Of a stretch of DNA of 64,000 nucleotides, positions 17,727 to 28,041 are shown one piece after another (within the stretch, counting starts at the first letter, position 1; each line of letters begins with the position of its first letter). The DNA comes from Baia soyae (lineage in GTDB: Bacteria; Bacillota; Bacilli; Thermoactinomycetales; Thermoactinomycetaceae). The DNA lies in NCBI RefSeq assembly GCF_004341445.1, contig NZ_SLXV01000001.1:114638-178637 (forward strand), read 5' to 3'. The notes beneath the pieces were generated by a model. It was not told where the DNA came from and searched no databases. It saw only the letters and a program-made list of their open reading frames with translations. Made by a program: the position numbers and the translations under genes.

Positions 17727-18704
17727 TTAAGTAGAGTTACGGGCTTGATGAAAACGTCTTTTTACCGCATCCCAATTGACAACATTCCACCAATGTTTAA
17801 TGTATTCTTTTTTGCGATTTGGGTATTTGAGGTAGTAAGCGTGCTCCGAGACATCTAGACAGAGGAGGGGAACACCGTCCCATTGGGAGAGGCTTTGCTG
17901 TTTTTCCATTTGTAAGATTTCGAGTCTCGCAGTACGAGGGTTCCAAACAAGGATGACCCAGCCTCCTGCTACTTTTTCGGCTATGGTAGAGAAGTGGCTT
18001 TTTAAAGCAGAGAATTTCCCGAAATCAGTCTGAATTTGCTTGAGGAGTGATCCTGAAGGTACTCCGCCACTGTTTGGTTTGATACAATCCCAAAAAATAG
18101 TATGTAGATAATGTTCCACACCGTTATAGGAGGCTTCTCGCTCCCAGTGCCTTATTTGATCAAAGTTAAGAGTCTGGCGAGCTTTTTCGATTTCAATTTC
18201 AGCGGTATTCAAGTTATCTACGTATTTTTTATGGTGCTCACCATGATGAATACGCATCGTTACTTCATCAATGTAGGGTTCTAATGCATGGTAGGGATAC
18301 GGGAGTGAGGGAAGTTGGTGTTGACCCATTGGAACTCTTTGGACTGTGGGAATGGTGGTGTTGCTTACTCTGGATGTAGGAAAGCTATTGTTCGTGTACA
18401 TATGGGGTTGATTATGGTTGTCAGTTGTTTGACGAATTTGAAGGTACTTCTCGTATTTGTTTTGGGCGTTTAAGACTTTATGGAAATAAGCGTCCAATTC
18501 TCCAATGGACGAATGAGGACTACTAGCCATTTGTTCAATTTGACGATAAGCGGTTTCGATCGCTGTTAGATGCTTGATTGAGACATCATCGTGCTCAGTA
18601 AGATCTCTTTGATGTTTTAGCCAATGTTGATGGATTCGACAGGTATTGATAATCCACGTTTTAATCCAATCAAACACGTATACATAATAAGGGTTGTTCA
18701 TCAT
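17727..18704 (-). CDS. sodF: Fe/Mn superoxide dismutase, SodF-like with long N-terminal extension
   Basis: It converts superoxide to oxygen and hydrogen peroxide. The 325 residues split into an N-terminal extension of about 130 residues, as in Bacillus SodF, and a complete SOD domain starting at LPSLPYPYHALEPYI. Metal ligands by alignment to family motifs are His153 (IHHGEHHKKYV), His201 (LHTIFW), Asp284 and His288 (LDVSEHAYYL). The usual Trp of DVWEHAYY is Ser here, an outer-sphere change. The ATG has the RBS AAAGGAG. Metal preference cannot be decided by eye. Confidence 0.93.
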   Translation of the reverse strand: MMNNPYYVYVFDWIKTWIINTCRIHQHWLKHQRDLTEHDDVSIKHLTAIETAYRQIEQMASSPHSSIGELDAYFHKVLNAQNKYEKYLQIRQTTDNHNQPHMYTNNSFPTSRVSNTTIPTVQRVPMGQHQLPSLPYPYHALEPYIDEVTMRIHHGEHHKKYVDNLNTAEIEIEKARQTLNFDQIRHWEREASYNGVEHYLHTIFWDCIKPNSGGVPSGSLLKQIQTDFGKFSALKSHFSTIAEKVAGGWVILVWNPRTARLEILQMEKQQSLSQWDGVPLLCLDVSEHAYYLKYPNRKKEYIKHWWNVVNWDAVKRRFHQARNST

Positions 18705-18843
18705 TATGCTCCTTTTCCATCTCTGTTCTTATGTGTATGTTTGAAGGAAAGGGAGCATGTATGGGAAGTGGAGAGTACGAATAAGAAAACAAACAAAAAC
18801 AAGAAAGACAAAAAGTCTTCCATGTTTCTGTATGTTTGAGATG

Positions 18844-19602
18844 TTATTTTGTTTTTCTCCAATAAACACCATTTTGATCAATCGTTTTTATTTCATCATG
18901 GACACCTATACAATCCCGATAATAATGTACCGCGGCTTTACATTGATCCACATCGTAATCATCAATAATGATATAGCCACCTACAGAAACCCTAGGATAA
19001 AGATTTGCTAAACTCTCCCATGTGGAAGAATACATATCCCCATCCAGTCTAGCTATAGCAATCTTTTCGATCGGTGCGGTGGGAAGAGTATCTTTGAACC
19101 AACCTTTTAAAAAGCATACGTTATCATCCAGTAGGTTATATTTTTTAAAATTATCTGCCACTTCTTCTAAGGAAACTCTTAAATAGTCCATAGTATGAAA
19201 AGGTGAGTGTGTATCAGCTGGATAATCTGGATCAGGGGGAGGCAGTCCTTCGAATGAATCAGCAACCCAAACTTTTCGATTCGTAATGCCGTAAGATTTC
19301 AAAAAGCCTCGCATAAAAATACATGCACCACCTCGCCAAACTCCTGTTTCGATAAAATCTCCCTCGATGTTATCCGTTATGACTGACTCCATGCATTGGT
19401 GTAGGTTATTCATCCGTTCTCTGCCAATCATACTGTGAGCAATCGGGGGCCAATCGAGTCCGTATTGTCTTGTTTCCATTGTTGGATTAAACATAATGTT
19501 ACTTGGGTCGTGATAATATTTTTCATGCTCAATCCATATTTCATATAAAAGCGCCTTTTTCAGTAGCTCTAAATATAGATCTTCCGCATTATTTCTCTCC
19601 AT
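18844..19602 (-). CDS. TylF/MycF-family O-methyltransferase
   Basis: SAM-dependent, metal-dependent sugar O-methyltransferase family named after macrocin O-methyltransferase. The 252 residues show GDFIETGVWRGGACIFMRG (SAM site), VWVADSFEGLPPPD, ARLDGDMYSST and GGYIIIDDYD, the last two carrying metal-binding Asp residues. RBS GGAGGAG before the ATG. No antibiotic cluster is nearby; members in Bacillales often sit with glycan genes, so methylation of a surface sugar is a reasonable inference. Confidence 0.88.
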   Translation of the reverse strand: MERNNAEDLYLELLKKALLYEIWIEHEKYYHDPSNIMFNPTMETRQYGLDWPPIAHSMIGRERMNNLHQCMESVITDNIEGDFIETGVWRGGACIFMRGFLKSYGITNRKVWVADSFEGLPPPDPDYPADTHSPFHTMDYLRVSLEEVADNFKKYNLLDDNVCFLKGWFKDTLPTAPIEKIAIARLDGDMYSSTWESLANLYPRVSVGGYIIIDDYDVDQCKAAVHYYRDCIGVHDEIKTIDQNGVYWRKTK

Positions 19603-19666
19603 ACCATCTCCTCCATTCTTTTTAATCTATGAATATGAATGAAAAATGTGAGACTATGGTGAGACT

Positions 19667-19715
19667 AAAAAAGCATGCTATCCGGAAATGCGACTCATTT
19701 CTGGATAGCATGCTT
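19667..19715 (-). terminator. Terminator of the yqzF-like gene
   Basis: A 20-bp stem (19671-19690 with 19696-19715, one G-T wobble) has a 5-base loop. On the minus strand it is followed by six T residues, so it ends transcription coming from the yqzF-like gene. Confidence 0.85.
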
Positions 19716-19721
19716 ATGTTC

Positions 19722-20039
19722 TTATACTTTATCGAGGAATTCCGGTTTTTTATAGCTAGGGTCTTGTTTTTGGCGCTCTCGTTCGGCGCGTTCTTCAGGA
19801 GTTAAAAATTTGGGGGAAATTCGGTTATTTTTTTTATCACGGTAAAAGATAAACCCACCAATAATGTATAAACTACCTACTAATAAAAGCAAACCCCAGA
19901 GAAAGCGAAGCCATCCAAAGCCTTCACCAGCAGCGGAGTAAAAGATTACCTCCCTGATTTCTGTCCAGCCGTAGATCCCTGCGACGCCAGGGAGACAGAG
20001 GAGGAGAATGGCGATGATACGTTGGTAGACTGGTTTCAT
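19722..20039 (-). CDS. yqzF: DUF2627 (YqzF-like) membrane protein
   Basis: Small membrane protein of unknown function, about 105 residues from the ATG at 20039. A TTG at 20066 would add nine residues. Two membrane segments are visible (IIAILLLCLPGVAGIYGW and FLWGLLLLVGSLYIIGGFI), followed by FYRDKKNNR and a charged tail. In Bacillus subtilis yqzF also precedes bkdR and the bkd operon; here it is divergent from bkdR. The position supports the assignment. Confidence 0.82.
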   Translation of the reverse strand: MKPVYQRIIAILLLCLPGVAGIYGWTEIREVIFYSAAGEGFGWLRFLWGLLLLVGSLYIIGGFIFYRDKKNNRISPKFLTPEERAERERQKQDPSYKKPEFLDKV

Positions 20040-20172
20040 TAAAAATACCGCCTTTCGTTTTTCCAAGTGTTATGTTACCTTAAATGCCAAGTGATTACTA
20101 GTCCTGTATGTATCGTTCTCTATGATAAGATAGGCAGGAAGAAGGTTTCGGTTACGGGAAAGGGGCGAATCT

Positions 20173-22233
20173 ATGCAGAAAGTGTTAGTTGTGGGTGGAG
20201 GAAAGGGTGGAGCAGCTCTTCTTCGAACTTTATCGGATGTAGACTTTATCGAATTGATTGGGATTGTTGACATACTGCCTGATGCACCAGCTATTGAAGA
20301 AGCGAAGCGTAGAGGAATCGCTACTGGAACCGATATGAATTCGTTTTTAGAGCTCGCACCAGATGTGGTGATTGAGGTGACGGGCGATTCGATTGTGTAT
20401 GATCAGATTTACGCATCGAAATCAGAGAAAACCCTTCTGGTCTCCGGAGATACGGCGAACTTGATGGTGCAGTTGATAGAGGAGAAAGAGAGCTGGTTTC
20501 AAGCTTGGATTCAGCGACAAAAAGAGCTAGAGGCGATTATCGATTCTACCCATGATGGGATGATTGCGGTAAATGCTCGAGGACAGATTACGATTTTAAA
20601 TGCTTCAGCAGAGAAAATGTTAAAAGTACATAGAACTGAATTAATTGGGAGGCCTCTTCGCGAGGTGGTTGGGCATACTCGCTTAGAAGAAGTGCTACGG
20701 ACAGGGGAATCAGAGCTAAATCAAACGTTTCAACTTCCAAGTGGGACAGAGATTGTTACGAACCGGGTTCCAGTGAAAAATCATGAAGGCAAAGTTATGG
20801 GAGCAGTGGCTGTTTTCCGCGAGGTTAGCGAACTACAACACTTTATCCAAAAAATCATGGATTTAGAGGATATGAAAAGCTATTTGCAAGCGATCATTGA
20901 CTCATCGGATGATGCGATTTCCGTTGTAGATGTAAATGGGATTGGTCTGTTAATTAATCCAGCCTATACAAGGTTAACAGGGCTTCAGCCAGAGGAAATC
21001 ATCGGGAAGCCCGCAGAGGTAGATATCTCAGAAGGTGCGGAGAGTATGCATATGAAGGTGCTTCGAACGAGACAAGTGGTTCGAGGTGTGCAGATGGAGG
21101 TAGGGCCTCACCATCGAGATGTGATAGTGAACGTAGCCCCGATTATCTTACAGGGTGAGTTAAAGGGGAGCGTAGCAATCGTTCACGATACCTCTGAATT
21201 AAAGCAATTAACGCAAGACCTAGAGCGAGCGCGAAGCATCATTCGAAAGTTAGAAGCAAAGTATACCTTTGATGATATCATTGGTGAGAGTGAGCAGATG
21301 CAAATCGCGATGCAACTTGCTAAGCAAGCGGCGGACACTCGCGCTACTGTGCTTTTACGCGGAGAATCGGGAACGGGGAAAGAGTTGTTCGCGCATGCGA
21401 TACATAATGCTAGTAATCGGAAATATAACCAGTTTATTCGAGTAAACTGTGCTGCTTTGTCCGAGTCATTATTAGAAAGTGAGCTATTTGGTTATGAAGA
21501 GGGAGCTTTTACAGGAGCAAAGCGCGGTGGAAAAAAGGGCTTATTTGAGGAGGCGAGTGGGGGCACTATATTTTTAGACGAAATTGGGGAGCTGCAACCA
21601 AGTATCCAAGCTAAGTTGCTACGTGTCTTACAGGAGCGTGAAGTAATTCGAGTGGGTGGAACCAAGTCAATCCCAGTCGATGTTAGAGTCATCGCGGCTA
21701 CGAATGTTTTCCTAGAACGGGCGATGGAAGAGAAAAAATTTCGAGAAGATCTTTTCTTCCGCTTAAATGTATTCCCGATTATGATTCCCCCTCTCCGCCA
21801 ACGTGATGGAGATTTAGAGCTTTTAGCGATCCATCTCATTCGAAAGTTTAATCAAGAGTACGGACGGAATGTGCGTATGATTTCACCAGAGGCTATTCAG
21901 CTTCTATCTCAGTATTCGTTTCCTGGTAATGTGAGGGAATTAGAAAATTTCTTAGGACGAGCTATGATTCATATGACGGTACAAGAGCAGAAGTTAGCCC
22001 CGGAACATCTGCCAAAATTTGAATTTCAACGAAATCAAGTCCATGATGTGGTCAAAGAAGAATCAGCTGATGATGTAAACAGGCCCCTAAAGGGTTATTT
22101 AGCAGATGCAGAAAATCGCTATGTGACACAAATTTATCAGGCTTGTGGACAAAATAAGACTCAAACAGCGAAACAGTTAGGGATCTCGATACGAAGTTTA
22201 TATTATAAATTGGAGCGCGCAGGTATTACGTAA
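20173..22233 (+). CDS. bkdR: Sigma-54-dependent activator BkdR
   Basis: BkdR activates the branched-chain keto-acid operon with RpoN. The 686 residues have the BkdR layout: an N-terminal Rossmann-like sensing domain ([17 protein letters not shown]), two PAS domains (about 118-225 and 235-335), an AAA+ domain with Walker A GESGTGKE (about 397) and the sigma-54 contact loop GAFTGA (about 444), and a C-terminal Fis-type HTH ([19 protein letters not shown]). It lies directly upstream of a -24/-12 promoter and the operon it should control. Confidence 0.95.
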   Translation: MQKVLVVGGGKGGAALLRTLSDVDFIELIGIVDILPDAPAIEEAKRRGIATGTDMNSFLELAPDVVIEVTGDSIVYDQIYASKSEKTLLVSGDTANLMVQLIEEKESWFQAWIQRQKELEAIIDSTHDGMIAVNARGQITILNASAEKMLKVHRTELIGRPLREVVGHTRLEEVLRTGESELNQTFQLPSGTEIVTNRVPVKNHEGKVMGAVAVFREVSELQHFIQKIMDLEDMKSYLQAIIDSSDDAISVVDVNGIGLLINPAYTRLTGLQPEEIIGKPAEVDISEGAESMHMKVLRTRQVVRGVQMEVGPHHRDVIVNVAPIILQGELKGSVAIVHDTSELKQLTQDLERARSIIRKLEAKYTFDDIIGESEQMQIAMQLAKQAADTRATVLLRGESGTGKELFAHAIHNASNRKYNQFIRVNCAALSESLLESELFGYEEGAFTGAKRGGKKGLFEEASGGTIFLDEIGELQPSIQAKLLRVLQEREVIRVGGTKSIPVDVRVIAATNVFLERAMEEKKFREDLFFRLNVFPIMIPPLRQRDGDLELLAIHLIRKFNQEYGRNVRMISPEAIQLLSQYSFPGNVRELENFLGRAMIHMTVQEQKLAPEHLPKFEFQRNQVHDVVKEESADDVNRPLKGYLADAENRYVTQIYQACGQNKTQTAKQLGISIRSLYYKLERAGIT

Positions 22234-22244
22234 AACATTTCTGC

Positions 22245-22306
22245 AATTTCTTGCATGTAAAAACGTGCGTTTTTGCAAAATAATGCAGAGGGTATGGCTG
22301 TTATGT
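22245..22306 (+). promoter_or_regulatory. Candidate BkdR upstream activator site
   Basis: Between bkdR and the sigma-54 promoter, the dyad AAAAACG-TG-CGTTTTT lies inside a longer imperfect palindrome with repeated TTGCA/TGCA words, about 50-90 bases upstream of the -24 box. This is a typical distance for an enhancer site. A terminator role for bkdR is the alternative reading. Confidence 0.45.
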
Positions 22307-22330
22307 AGGTGTTTCTTCGTTTTATGGAGT

Positions 22331-22346
22331 TGGCATTGTTCTTGCA
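22331..22346 (+). promoter_or_regulatory. Sigma-54 (-24/-12) promoter of the bkd operon
   Basis: TGGCATTGTTCTTGCA matches the RpoN consensus TGGCACN5TTGCA with one change. The invariant GG (22332-22333) and GC (22344-22345) are separated by exactly 10 bases. It is 89 bases upstream of ptb. Confidence 0.88.
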
Positions 22347-22434
22347 TATATAAAGGATGACCAAAGGCTCCTATCTTGTTTTACCAAATGAATTACATTT
22401 AGCCACTTAGTTGGTCAAAGAGGTGTAGGTCATC

Positions 22435-23355
22435 ATGAAAATGTTAACAACGTTTGAGCAAGTAGTGAAGTATGCAGAATCTCTTCCTTCTGTAACCGTA
22501 GCAGTCGCGGCAGCAGCTGATCAAGAAGTATTAGAGGCTGTGCTAGATGCTAAGAAGCATCGAATTGCCGACTTTTTATTGTTTGGAGATGAAGAGAAGA
22601 TTCGCTCGATCGGCTCAGAAATTGGCTTAGATCTAGCGCCAGGGGAAGTGGTACATGCTACTTCGATTGCGGAGGCGTGCTTATTAGCAGTGACGGCTGT
22701 TAGTGAAAAGCGTGCAGATGTACTGATGAAGGGTATGGTACAAACTGCTGACTTTCTTCGCGCCGTACTAAATAAAGAAAAGGGCTTGCGTGCTGGAAAG
22801 GTGTTAAGTCATGTTGCTTCGTTTGAAGTTTCCGGCTTTGATCATCTGATCCACGTGACAGACCCAGCGTTAAATGTCTCTCCTGAATTAAAGGACAAAG
22901 TACAAATTCTAGAAAATGTAATTGATTTTTGTCATTCATTAGGTTTGCCAGAGCCGAAAGTAGCTGTATTAGGTGCGGTAGAAGTTGTAAATCCTTCTAT
23001 GCAACCTACTTTGGATGCAGCGGCCTTGTCTCAGATGAATCGCCGCGGACAGATTAAAGGCGCGATTGTAGACGGACCTTTTGCACTGGATAATGCAGTA
23101 TCGGTTGAGTCTGCTGAACATAAAGGCATCCATAGCCCAGTAGCAGGTAAAGCGGACGTTTTATTAGTGCCTGACATTGAAGCAGGAAATATTCTTTACA
23201 AATCGATGGTTTATTTTGCAAAGGCGAAGATTGGAGCGCTCGTACTCGGTGCCAAAGCTCCGATTGTGTTAACGTCACGAGCTGATTCCGCTGAAGCAAA
23301 GCTATATTCGATCGCTATGGCTGTATTACAAGCCGACCATTTCAAAAAACGGTAA
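22435..23355 (+). CDS. ptb: Phosphate butyryltransferase
   Basis: It converts acyl-CoA and phosphate to acyl phosphate and CoA, acting here on branched-chain acyl-CoAs. The 306-residue protein belongs to the PTA_PTB family: VAVAAAADQEVLEAVLDA at the N-terminus, LMKGMVQTADFLRAVL, HVTDPALNVSPEL and GAIVDGPFALDNAVS. RBS AGAGGTG before the ATG. First gene of the sigma-54-controlled operon. With buk it makes ATP and the free branched acid. Confidence 0.95.
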   Translation: MKMLTTFEQVVKYAESLPSVTVAVAAAADQEVLEAVLDAKKHRIADFLLFGDEEKIRSIGSEIGLDLAPGEVVHATSIAEACLLAVTAVSEKRADVLMKGMVQTADFLRAVLNKEKGLRAGKVLSHVASFEVSGFDHLIHVTDPALNVSPELKDKVQILENVIDFCHSLGLPEPKVAVLGAVEVVNPSMQPTLDAAALSQMNRRGQIKGAIVDGPFALDNAVSVESAEHKGIHSPVAGKADVLLVPDIEAGNILYKSMVYFAKAKIGALVLGAKAPIVLTSRADSAEAKLYSIAMAVLQADHFKKR

Positions 23356-23376
23356 TAGTTGAAAGGGGATAGTCTG

Positions 23377-24471
23377 ATGAAACTGTTTGACTACATGGAG
23401 AAATATGATTATGAGCAAGTCGTAGTTTGCCAAGATAAAAATTCTGGATTAAAAGCGATTATTGCGATTCATGATACAACACTCGGGCCTGCACTTGGTG
23501 GTTTACGCATGTGGACATATGCTTCGGAAGAAGAGGCTTTTGAAGATGCACTCCGTTTAGCAAGAGGCATGACATATAAAGCGGCAGCAGCAGGTCTTAA
23601 CCTGGGCGGCGGGAAAACAGTTTTGATTGGAGATCCTAAAAAAGATAAGAGCGAAGCATTGTTCCGTTCACTAGGTCGTTATATTGAAGGGTTGAATGGA
23701 CGTTACATTACGGCCGAAGACGTTGGAACCAACGTGGAAGATATGGATCTCATCCACCTGGAAACGAAGTATGTCACGGGGATTTCTCCAGCATTCGGTT
23801 CTTCCGGTAATCCGTCTCCTGTAACGGCTTTTGGAGTCTACAAAGGAATGAAAGCAGCAGCGAAAGAAGCATTTGGCTCTGATTCTCTAGACGGTCTTGT
23901 GGTAGCCGTTCAAGGTGTGGGAAATGTAGCTTACAGCATGTGTGAATATCTCCATAAAGAAAATGTAAAATTAATCGTTACAGATATTAATGAAGAAAAC
24001 CTGCAACGGGCTGTAAATGATTTTGGGGCGATTCGTGTGTCTCCAGAAGAAATTTACGATGTAGAATGTGACATCTTTGCTCCATGTGCTTTAGGTGGGA
24101 TCATCAATGATAACACCATTGAGCGTTTGAAATGTAAAGTGGTTGCTGGTTCTGCAAATAACCAATTACGCGAAGATCGCCATGGTGACATGCTAGAAGC
24201 GCGTGGAATGGTGTATGCTCCAGACTATGTGATTAACGCAGGTGGCTTAATCAACGTGGCAGATGAGCTACAAGGGTATAATCCAGAGCGTGCGATGAAA
24301 AAAGTAGAAGCGATCTATGACAGCATCCTACGTGTATTTGAGATTGCGAAACGTGATGGGATTCCAAGTTATCAAGCGGCTGACCGTATGGCAGAAGAGC
24401 GAATCGCTTCGTTGCGCCAATCTCGTAGTACCTTTTTACAAACAGAGCGTCATTCGCTCAATCAACGATAA
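23377..24471 (+). CDS. bcd: Leucine dehydrogenase
   Basis: NAD-dependent oxidative deamination of Leu, Val and Ile to keto acids. The ATG at 23377 (RBS AAAGGGGA) gives 364 residues, the same length as Bacillus Bcd; a TTG at 23359 overlaps the RBS. The Glu/Leu/Phe/Val dehydrogenase family motif [15 protein letters not shown] carries the catalytic Lys. The NAD-binding fold has [11 protein letters not shown]. It feeds the keto-acid dehydrogenase complex encoded downstream. Confidence 0.96.
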   Translation: MKLFDYMEKYDYEQVVVCQDKNSGLKAIIAIHDTTLGPALGGLRMWTYASEEEAFEDALRLARGMTYKAAAAGLNLGGGKTVLIGDPKKDKSEALFRSLGRYIEGLNGRYITAEDVGTNVEDMDLIHLETKYVTGISPAFGSSGNPSPVTAFGVYKGMKAAAKEAFGSDSLDGLVVAVQGVGNVAYSMCEYLHKENVKLIVTDINEENLQRAVNDFGAIRVSPEEIYDVECDIFAPCALGGIINDNTIERLKCKVVAGSANNQLREDRHGDMLEARGMVYAPDYVINAGGLINVADELQGYNPERAMKKVEAIYDSILRVFEIAKRDGIPSYQAADRMAEERIASLRQSRSTFLQTERHSLNQR

Positions 24472-24501
24472 TATGTTCGGGATTGGTAAGGAGTGTTTGA
24501 A

Positions 24502-25584
24502 GTGCATGAAGTCTTACGGGTTCTGACGATAAACCCTGGATCTACCTCGACCAAAATAGGGGTATTTGATAATGAGAAACCGATCTTAGATATTACCCTG
24601 CGCCATAATGCAAAAGAGCTGGCTCAATTTCCGGAGTTAGTGAGTCAATATCCTTTTCGTAAACAAGTGATTTTAGATACATTGGATCGAGAGGGTATGA
24701 ACATAACCCGATTTCATGCCATAGTTGCTAGGGGGGGCTTACTACGTCCTATCCCTGGCGGCACTTATGCTATTAATGACACGATGCTAGCAGACTTGCG
24801 ATCAGGTCGCTACGGAATGCACGCTTCCAATCTAGCTGGATTGATTGCAAGTGATATTGCTAAGCAATTACAGATTCCTGCGTTTATCGTCGATCCTGTG
24901 GTGGTAGACGAATTACAACCAGTAGCAAGAATCTCAGGTGTCCCAGAGATTGAACGTCGTAGTATTTTCCATGCGTTAAACCAAAAAGCAGTTGCACGTC
25001 GTGTAGCGAAAGAGCAAAATAAGCGTTATGAAGATGTAAACTATTTGATTGTACACATGGGTGGCGGAATTACAGTTGGGGCCCATCAAAAAGGGCGCGT
25101 CATCGACGTAAATAACGGACTGGCAGGAGAAGGGCCTTTTTCACCAGAACGTGCGGGGACGTTGCCTGTGGGTGACTTAGTAGCTCTTAGTTATTCAGGG
25201 AAATACTTTGCCAGCGAGATTATGAAGATGATCGTGGGCAAAGGTGGACTAATGGGGTATCTAGGAACGACGGATGCACGGGAAGTGGAAGAGCGGATTC
25301 AAGAAGGAGATACAAGGGCCAAACTCGTATATGAAGCTATGGCCTATCAAGTAGCGAAAGAGATTGGCGCGTATGCCGCTGTATTAAAAGGGGAAGTAGA
25401 TCAGATCATCTTGACGGGTGGCTTGGCTTACGGACAACTCTTTACCTCGATGATTCAAGAACGAGTAGAGTGGATTGCTCCAGTTAGCGTTGTGCCAGGT
25501 GAAGATGAACTACAAGCTCTTGCAGAAGGTGCTCTTCGTGTGTTACGTCAAGAAGAGGAAGCAAAACAATATCCACCACAGTAA
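24502..25584 (+). CDS. buk: Butyrate kinase
   Basis: Acetokinase-family enzyme converting acyl phosphate and ADP to the acid and ATP. GTG 24502 is placed 8 bases after AAGGAG; GTG 24493 would overlap that RBS. The 360 residues show the N-terminal [44 protein letters not shown] and [10 protein letters not shown]. It acts with ptb to recover energy from branched-chain acyl-CoA. Confidence 0.95.
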   Translation: MHEVLRVLTINPGSTSTKIGVFDNEKPILDITLRHNAKELAQFPELVSQYPFRKQVILDTLDREGMNITRFHAIVARGGLLRPIPGGTYAINDTMLADLRSGRYGMHASNLAGLIASDIAKQLQIPAFIVDPVVVDELQPVARISGVPEIERRSIFHALNQKAVARRVAKEQNKRYEDVNYLIVHMGGGITVGAHQKGRVIDVNNGLAGEGPFSPERAGTLPVGDLVALSYSGKYFASEIMKMIVGKGGLMGYLGTTDAREVEERIQEGDTRAKLVYEAMAYQVAKEIGAYAAVLKGEVDQIILTGGLAYGQLFTSMIQERVEWIAPVSVVPGEDELQALAEGALRVLRQEEEAKQYPPQ

Positions 25585-25601
25585 AAGGAGACGAGAAGAG
25601 C

Positions 25602-27026
25602 ATGGCAGAAAATTATGATCTCGTAGTCCTTGGTGCGGGGCCGGGCGGTTATGTAGCAGCTGTCCGGGCTACGCAACTAGGAATGAAAGTGGCTGTAGTC
25701 GAAAAAGAAAATGTGGGTGGAGTATGCTTACATAAAGGTTGTGTACCAAGTAAGTCTCTGCTGCGAAGTGCAGAAGTATATCATGAAATGAAAAATAGTG
25801 AGAGTTATGGAATCACAGCAGGTGATGTCCAGCTTTCCATGAACTTAGTACAAAAACGAAAAAATGAAATCGTTTCCCAGCTTCATAAAGGAGTCGAAGG
25901 ACTTCTTAAGAAGAATAAAGTAGATGTTTATAAAGGATTTGGCCGTATTTTAGGACCTTCTATTTTTTCTCCTATGCCAGGCACCATTTCTGTGGAGAGA
26001 GAAGATGGCGGAGAATCCGATATGCTCATTCCCCAACATGTGATGATCGCAACCGGTTCTCGCCCGCGTACTCTACCGGGTTTGGAGATCGATGGCACTC
26101 ATATCCTAAATTCTGATCATGCCCTACAAATGGAAACGCTTCCTAAATCAATGATTATTATCGGTGGCGGCGTGATTGGGATCGAGTGGGCTTCGATGCT
26201 AAGCGACTTTGGTGTGGAAGTAACCGTGATCGAATATGCAGATCGCATTTTACCGTTTGAAGATGCAGATGTTAGTAAAGAGATGACTCGTATTTTCAAA
26301 AAACGGAAAGTAAAAGTAGTGACAAATGCGAAGGTTCTTTCCGAAGAAGTGAAGGTAACAGATGGCTCTGTAACCGTTGTGGCTGAAAAAGATGGTAAGA
26401 CAGAGGCATTTGAAGCAGAGAAAGTATTTGTTTCAGTGGGTCGTCAGGCTAACATTGAAGATATCGGTTTACAAAACACTTCTATCAAAGTGGAAAAAGG
26501 CGTTATTCAAGTAAATGACTTTATGCAAACAGCAGAATCTCATATTTACGCAATTGGGGATGTAAACGGCGGTTATCAATTGGCTCATGTGGCTTCCCAT
26601 GAAGGAATTTTAGCTGTTGAACATATGGCTAGAAACGATGTACATGCGATTGATGCTGCGATGGTGCCGCGTTGTACCTACAGCCGACCAGAGGTAGGAA
26701 GCATCGGTCTTACAGAGCAAGAAGCAAAAGATCGCGGACATGAAGTAAAAGTTGGCAAGTTTCCATTCCGTGGAGTAGGGAAGTCGCTTGTATTTGGTGA
26801 GACAGATGGCTTTATTAAGATGATATCCGATGCGAAAACAGATGATTTGCTAGGTGTACATATTATTGGTGCACATGCGACGGATCTAATCGGTGAGGCT
26901 GGACTGGCTAAGGTTCTCGATGCTACGGCATGGGAGATAGCGCGGGCAATTCATCCACATCCTACGTTGTCAGAGGTATTTGGAGAAGTAGCACTTGCTG
27001 TAGATGGAAAGGCGATTCATGGTTAA
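25602..27026 (+). CDS. lpdV: Dihydrolipoyl dehydrogenase (E3) of the bkd complex
   Basis: FAD flavoprotein that reoxidises the lipoyl groups of E2 with NAD. The 474 residues have an FAD site (LVVLGAGPGGYVAAV), a redox disulfide Cys42-Cys47 (GGVCLHKGCVPSK), an NAD site (IIIGGGVIGIEWAS), a second FAD motif (HIYAIGDVNGGYQLAHVA) and a C-terminal HPHPTLSE with the catalytic His-Glu pair. RBS AAAGGAGA. Operon position between buk and E1 matches Bacillus. Confidence 0.96.
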   Translation: MAENYDLVVLGAGPGGYVAAVRATQLGMKVAVVEKENVGGVCLHKGCVPSKSLLRSAEVYHEMKNSESYGITAGDVQLSMNLVQKRKNEIVSQLHKGVEGLLKKNKVDVYKGFGRILGPSIFSPMPGTISVEREDGGESDMLIPQHVMIATGSRPRTLPGLEIDGTHILNSDHALQMETLPKSMIIIGGGVIGIEWASMLSDFGVEVTVIEYADRILPFEDADVSKEMTRIFKKRKVKVVTNAKVLSEEVKVTDGSVTVVAEKDGKTEAFEAEKVFVSVGRQANIEDIGLQNTSIKVEKGVIQVNDFMQTAESHIYAIGDVNGGYQLAHVASHEGILAVEHMARNDVHAIDAAMVPRCTYSRPEVGSIGLTEQEAKDRGHEVKVGKFPFRGVGKSLVFGETDGFIKMISDAKTDDLLGVHIIGAHATDLIGEAGLAKVLDATAWEIARAIHPHPTLSEVFGEVALAVDGKAIHG

Positions 27027-27043
27027 TTTGAGGGGGGATTTCC

Positions 27044-28027
27044 TTGAAACATAGAGAGTTAGGGTTAACAGATGAGCAAGCAGTTAGTATGTATCGATAT
27101 ATGTCGTTAGCGCGTAAAACAGACGAGCGTACTTGGTTATTAAACCGTGCAGGTAAGATTCCCTTTGTTATTTCTTGTCAAGGACACGAAGCAGCACAAA
27201 TAGGCGCTGGATTTGCACTCGATACCGAGAAGGATTGGCTATGTCCGTACTATCGTGATATGGGTCTTGTGATGGTAATGGGGCAAACGGCTCAAGATTA
27301 TTTGCTTTCTTCCTTTGCGAAAGCTGAAGATCCAAATAGTGGTGGACGTCAAATGCCGGGTCACTTTGGTGATCATCGTTATCGGATCCTTACAGGTTCT
27401 TCTCCTGTAACCACTCAGATGGTACATGCTACCGGAATTGCCTATGCAGGGAAACTAGATAAAAAAGATTTTGTCGTTCTTACGACATGTGGTGAAGGCT
27501 CTGCAAACCAAGGGGATTTGCACGAAGCGATGAACTTTGCGGGTGTTCATAAATTGCCAGTTATTTTCATGGTACAAAACAATCAGTATGCGATCTCTGT
27601 TCCTCTAGAGAAGCAAGTAGCGGGTGGAAGTATCGCCGCACGTGGTGCTGGTTACGGTATGCCGGGCGTCTCGGTAGATGGAAATGATCCATTAGAAGTA
27701 TATCGTGCTGTGAAAGAAGCAGTGGAACGTGGACGTCGTGGCGAAGGACCAACCTTGGTAGAAACCATTTCCTATCGTTTGGTTCCGCATTCCAGTGACG
27801 ACGATGATCGTACCTATCGTTCTCGTGAAGAAGTGGAAGAGGCGAAGAAAAAAGACTCGTTGTTCCAATATCGTCAGTACTTACTGGATCATGGTCTCTT
27901 AACAGAAGAGTCGGATGAGGCAATTCAAGCTGAGATTAAAAAAGAAGTAGATGCTGCTACAGATTATGCAGAAAAAGCAGCCTATCCAGATCCATCAGAA
28001 ACCTATAAATACGTGTTTGCGGAATAG
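27044..28027 (+). CDS. bkdAA: Branched-chain 2-oxo acid dehydrogenase E1 alpha
   Basis: The thiamine-diphosphate-binding alpha subunit decarboxylates branched-chain keto acids. The 327 residues include CGEGSANQGDLHEAMNFAG, the ThDP/Mg motif (GEG...N-type), and the phosphorylation-loop-like YRLVPHSSDDDD. TTG start with AGGGGGG 7 bases upstream. It forms a heterotetramer with the next gene product. Confidence 0.96.
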   Translation: MKHRELGLTDEQAVSMYRYMSLARKTDERTWLLNRAGKIPFVISCQGHEAAQIGAGFALDTEKDWLCPYYRDMGLVMVMGQTAQDYLLSSFAKAEDPNSGGRQMPGHFGDHRYRILTGSSPVTTQMVHATGIAYAGKLDKKDFVVLTTCGEGSANQGDLHEAMNFAGVHKLPVIFMVQNNQYAISVPLEKQVAGGSIAARGAGYGMPGVSVDGNDPLEVYRAVKEAVERGRRGEGPTLVETISYRLVPHSSDDDDRTYRSREEVEEAKKKDSLFQYRQYLLDHGLLTEESDEAIQAEIKKEVDAATDYAEKAAYPDPSETYKYVFAE

Positions 28028-28041
28028 GGGGAACCATCAAC

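Noticed and set aside
18624..19011. Plus-strand frames of 71-84 codons around the sod/TylF junction
   Set aside because: They overlap well-supported minus-strand genes and have Lys/Thr-rich low-complexity sequence.
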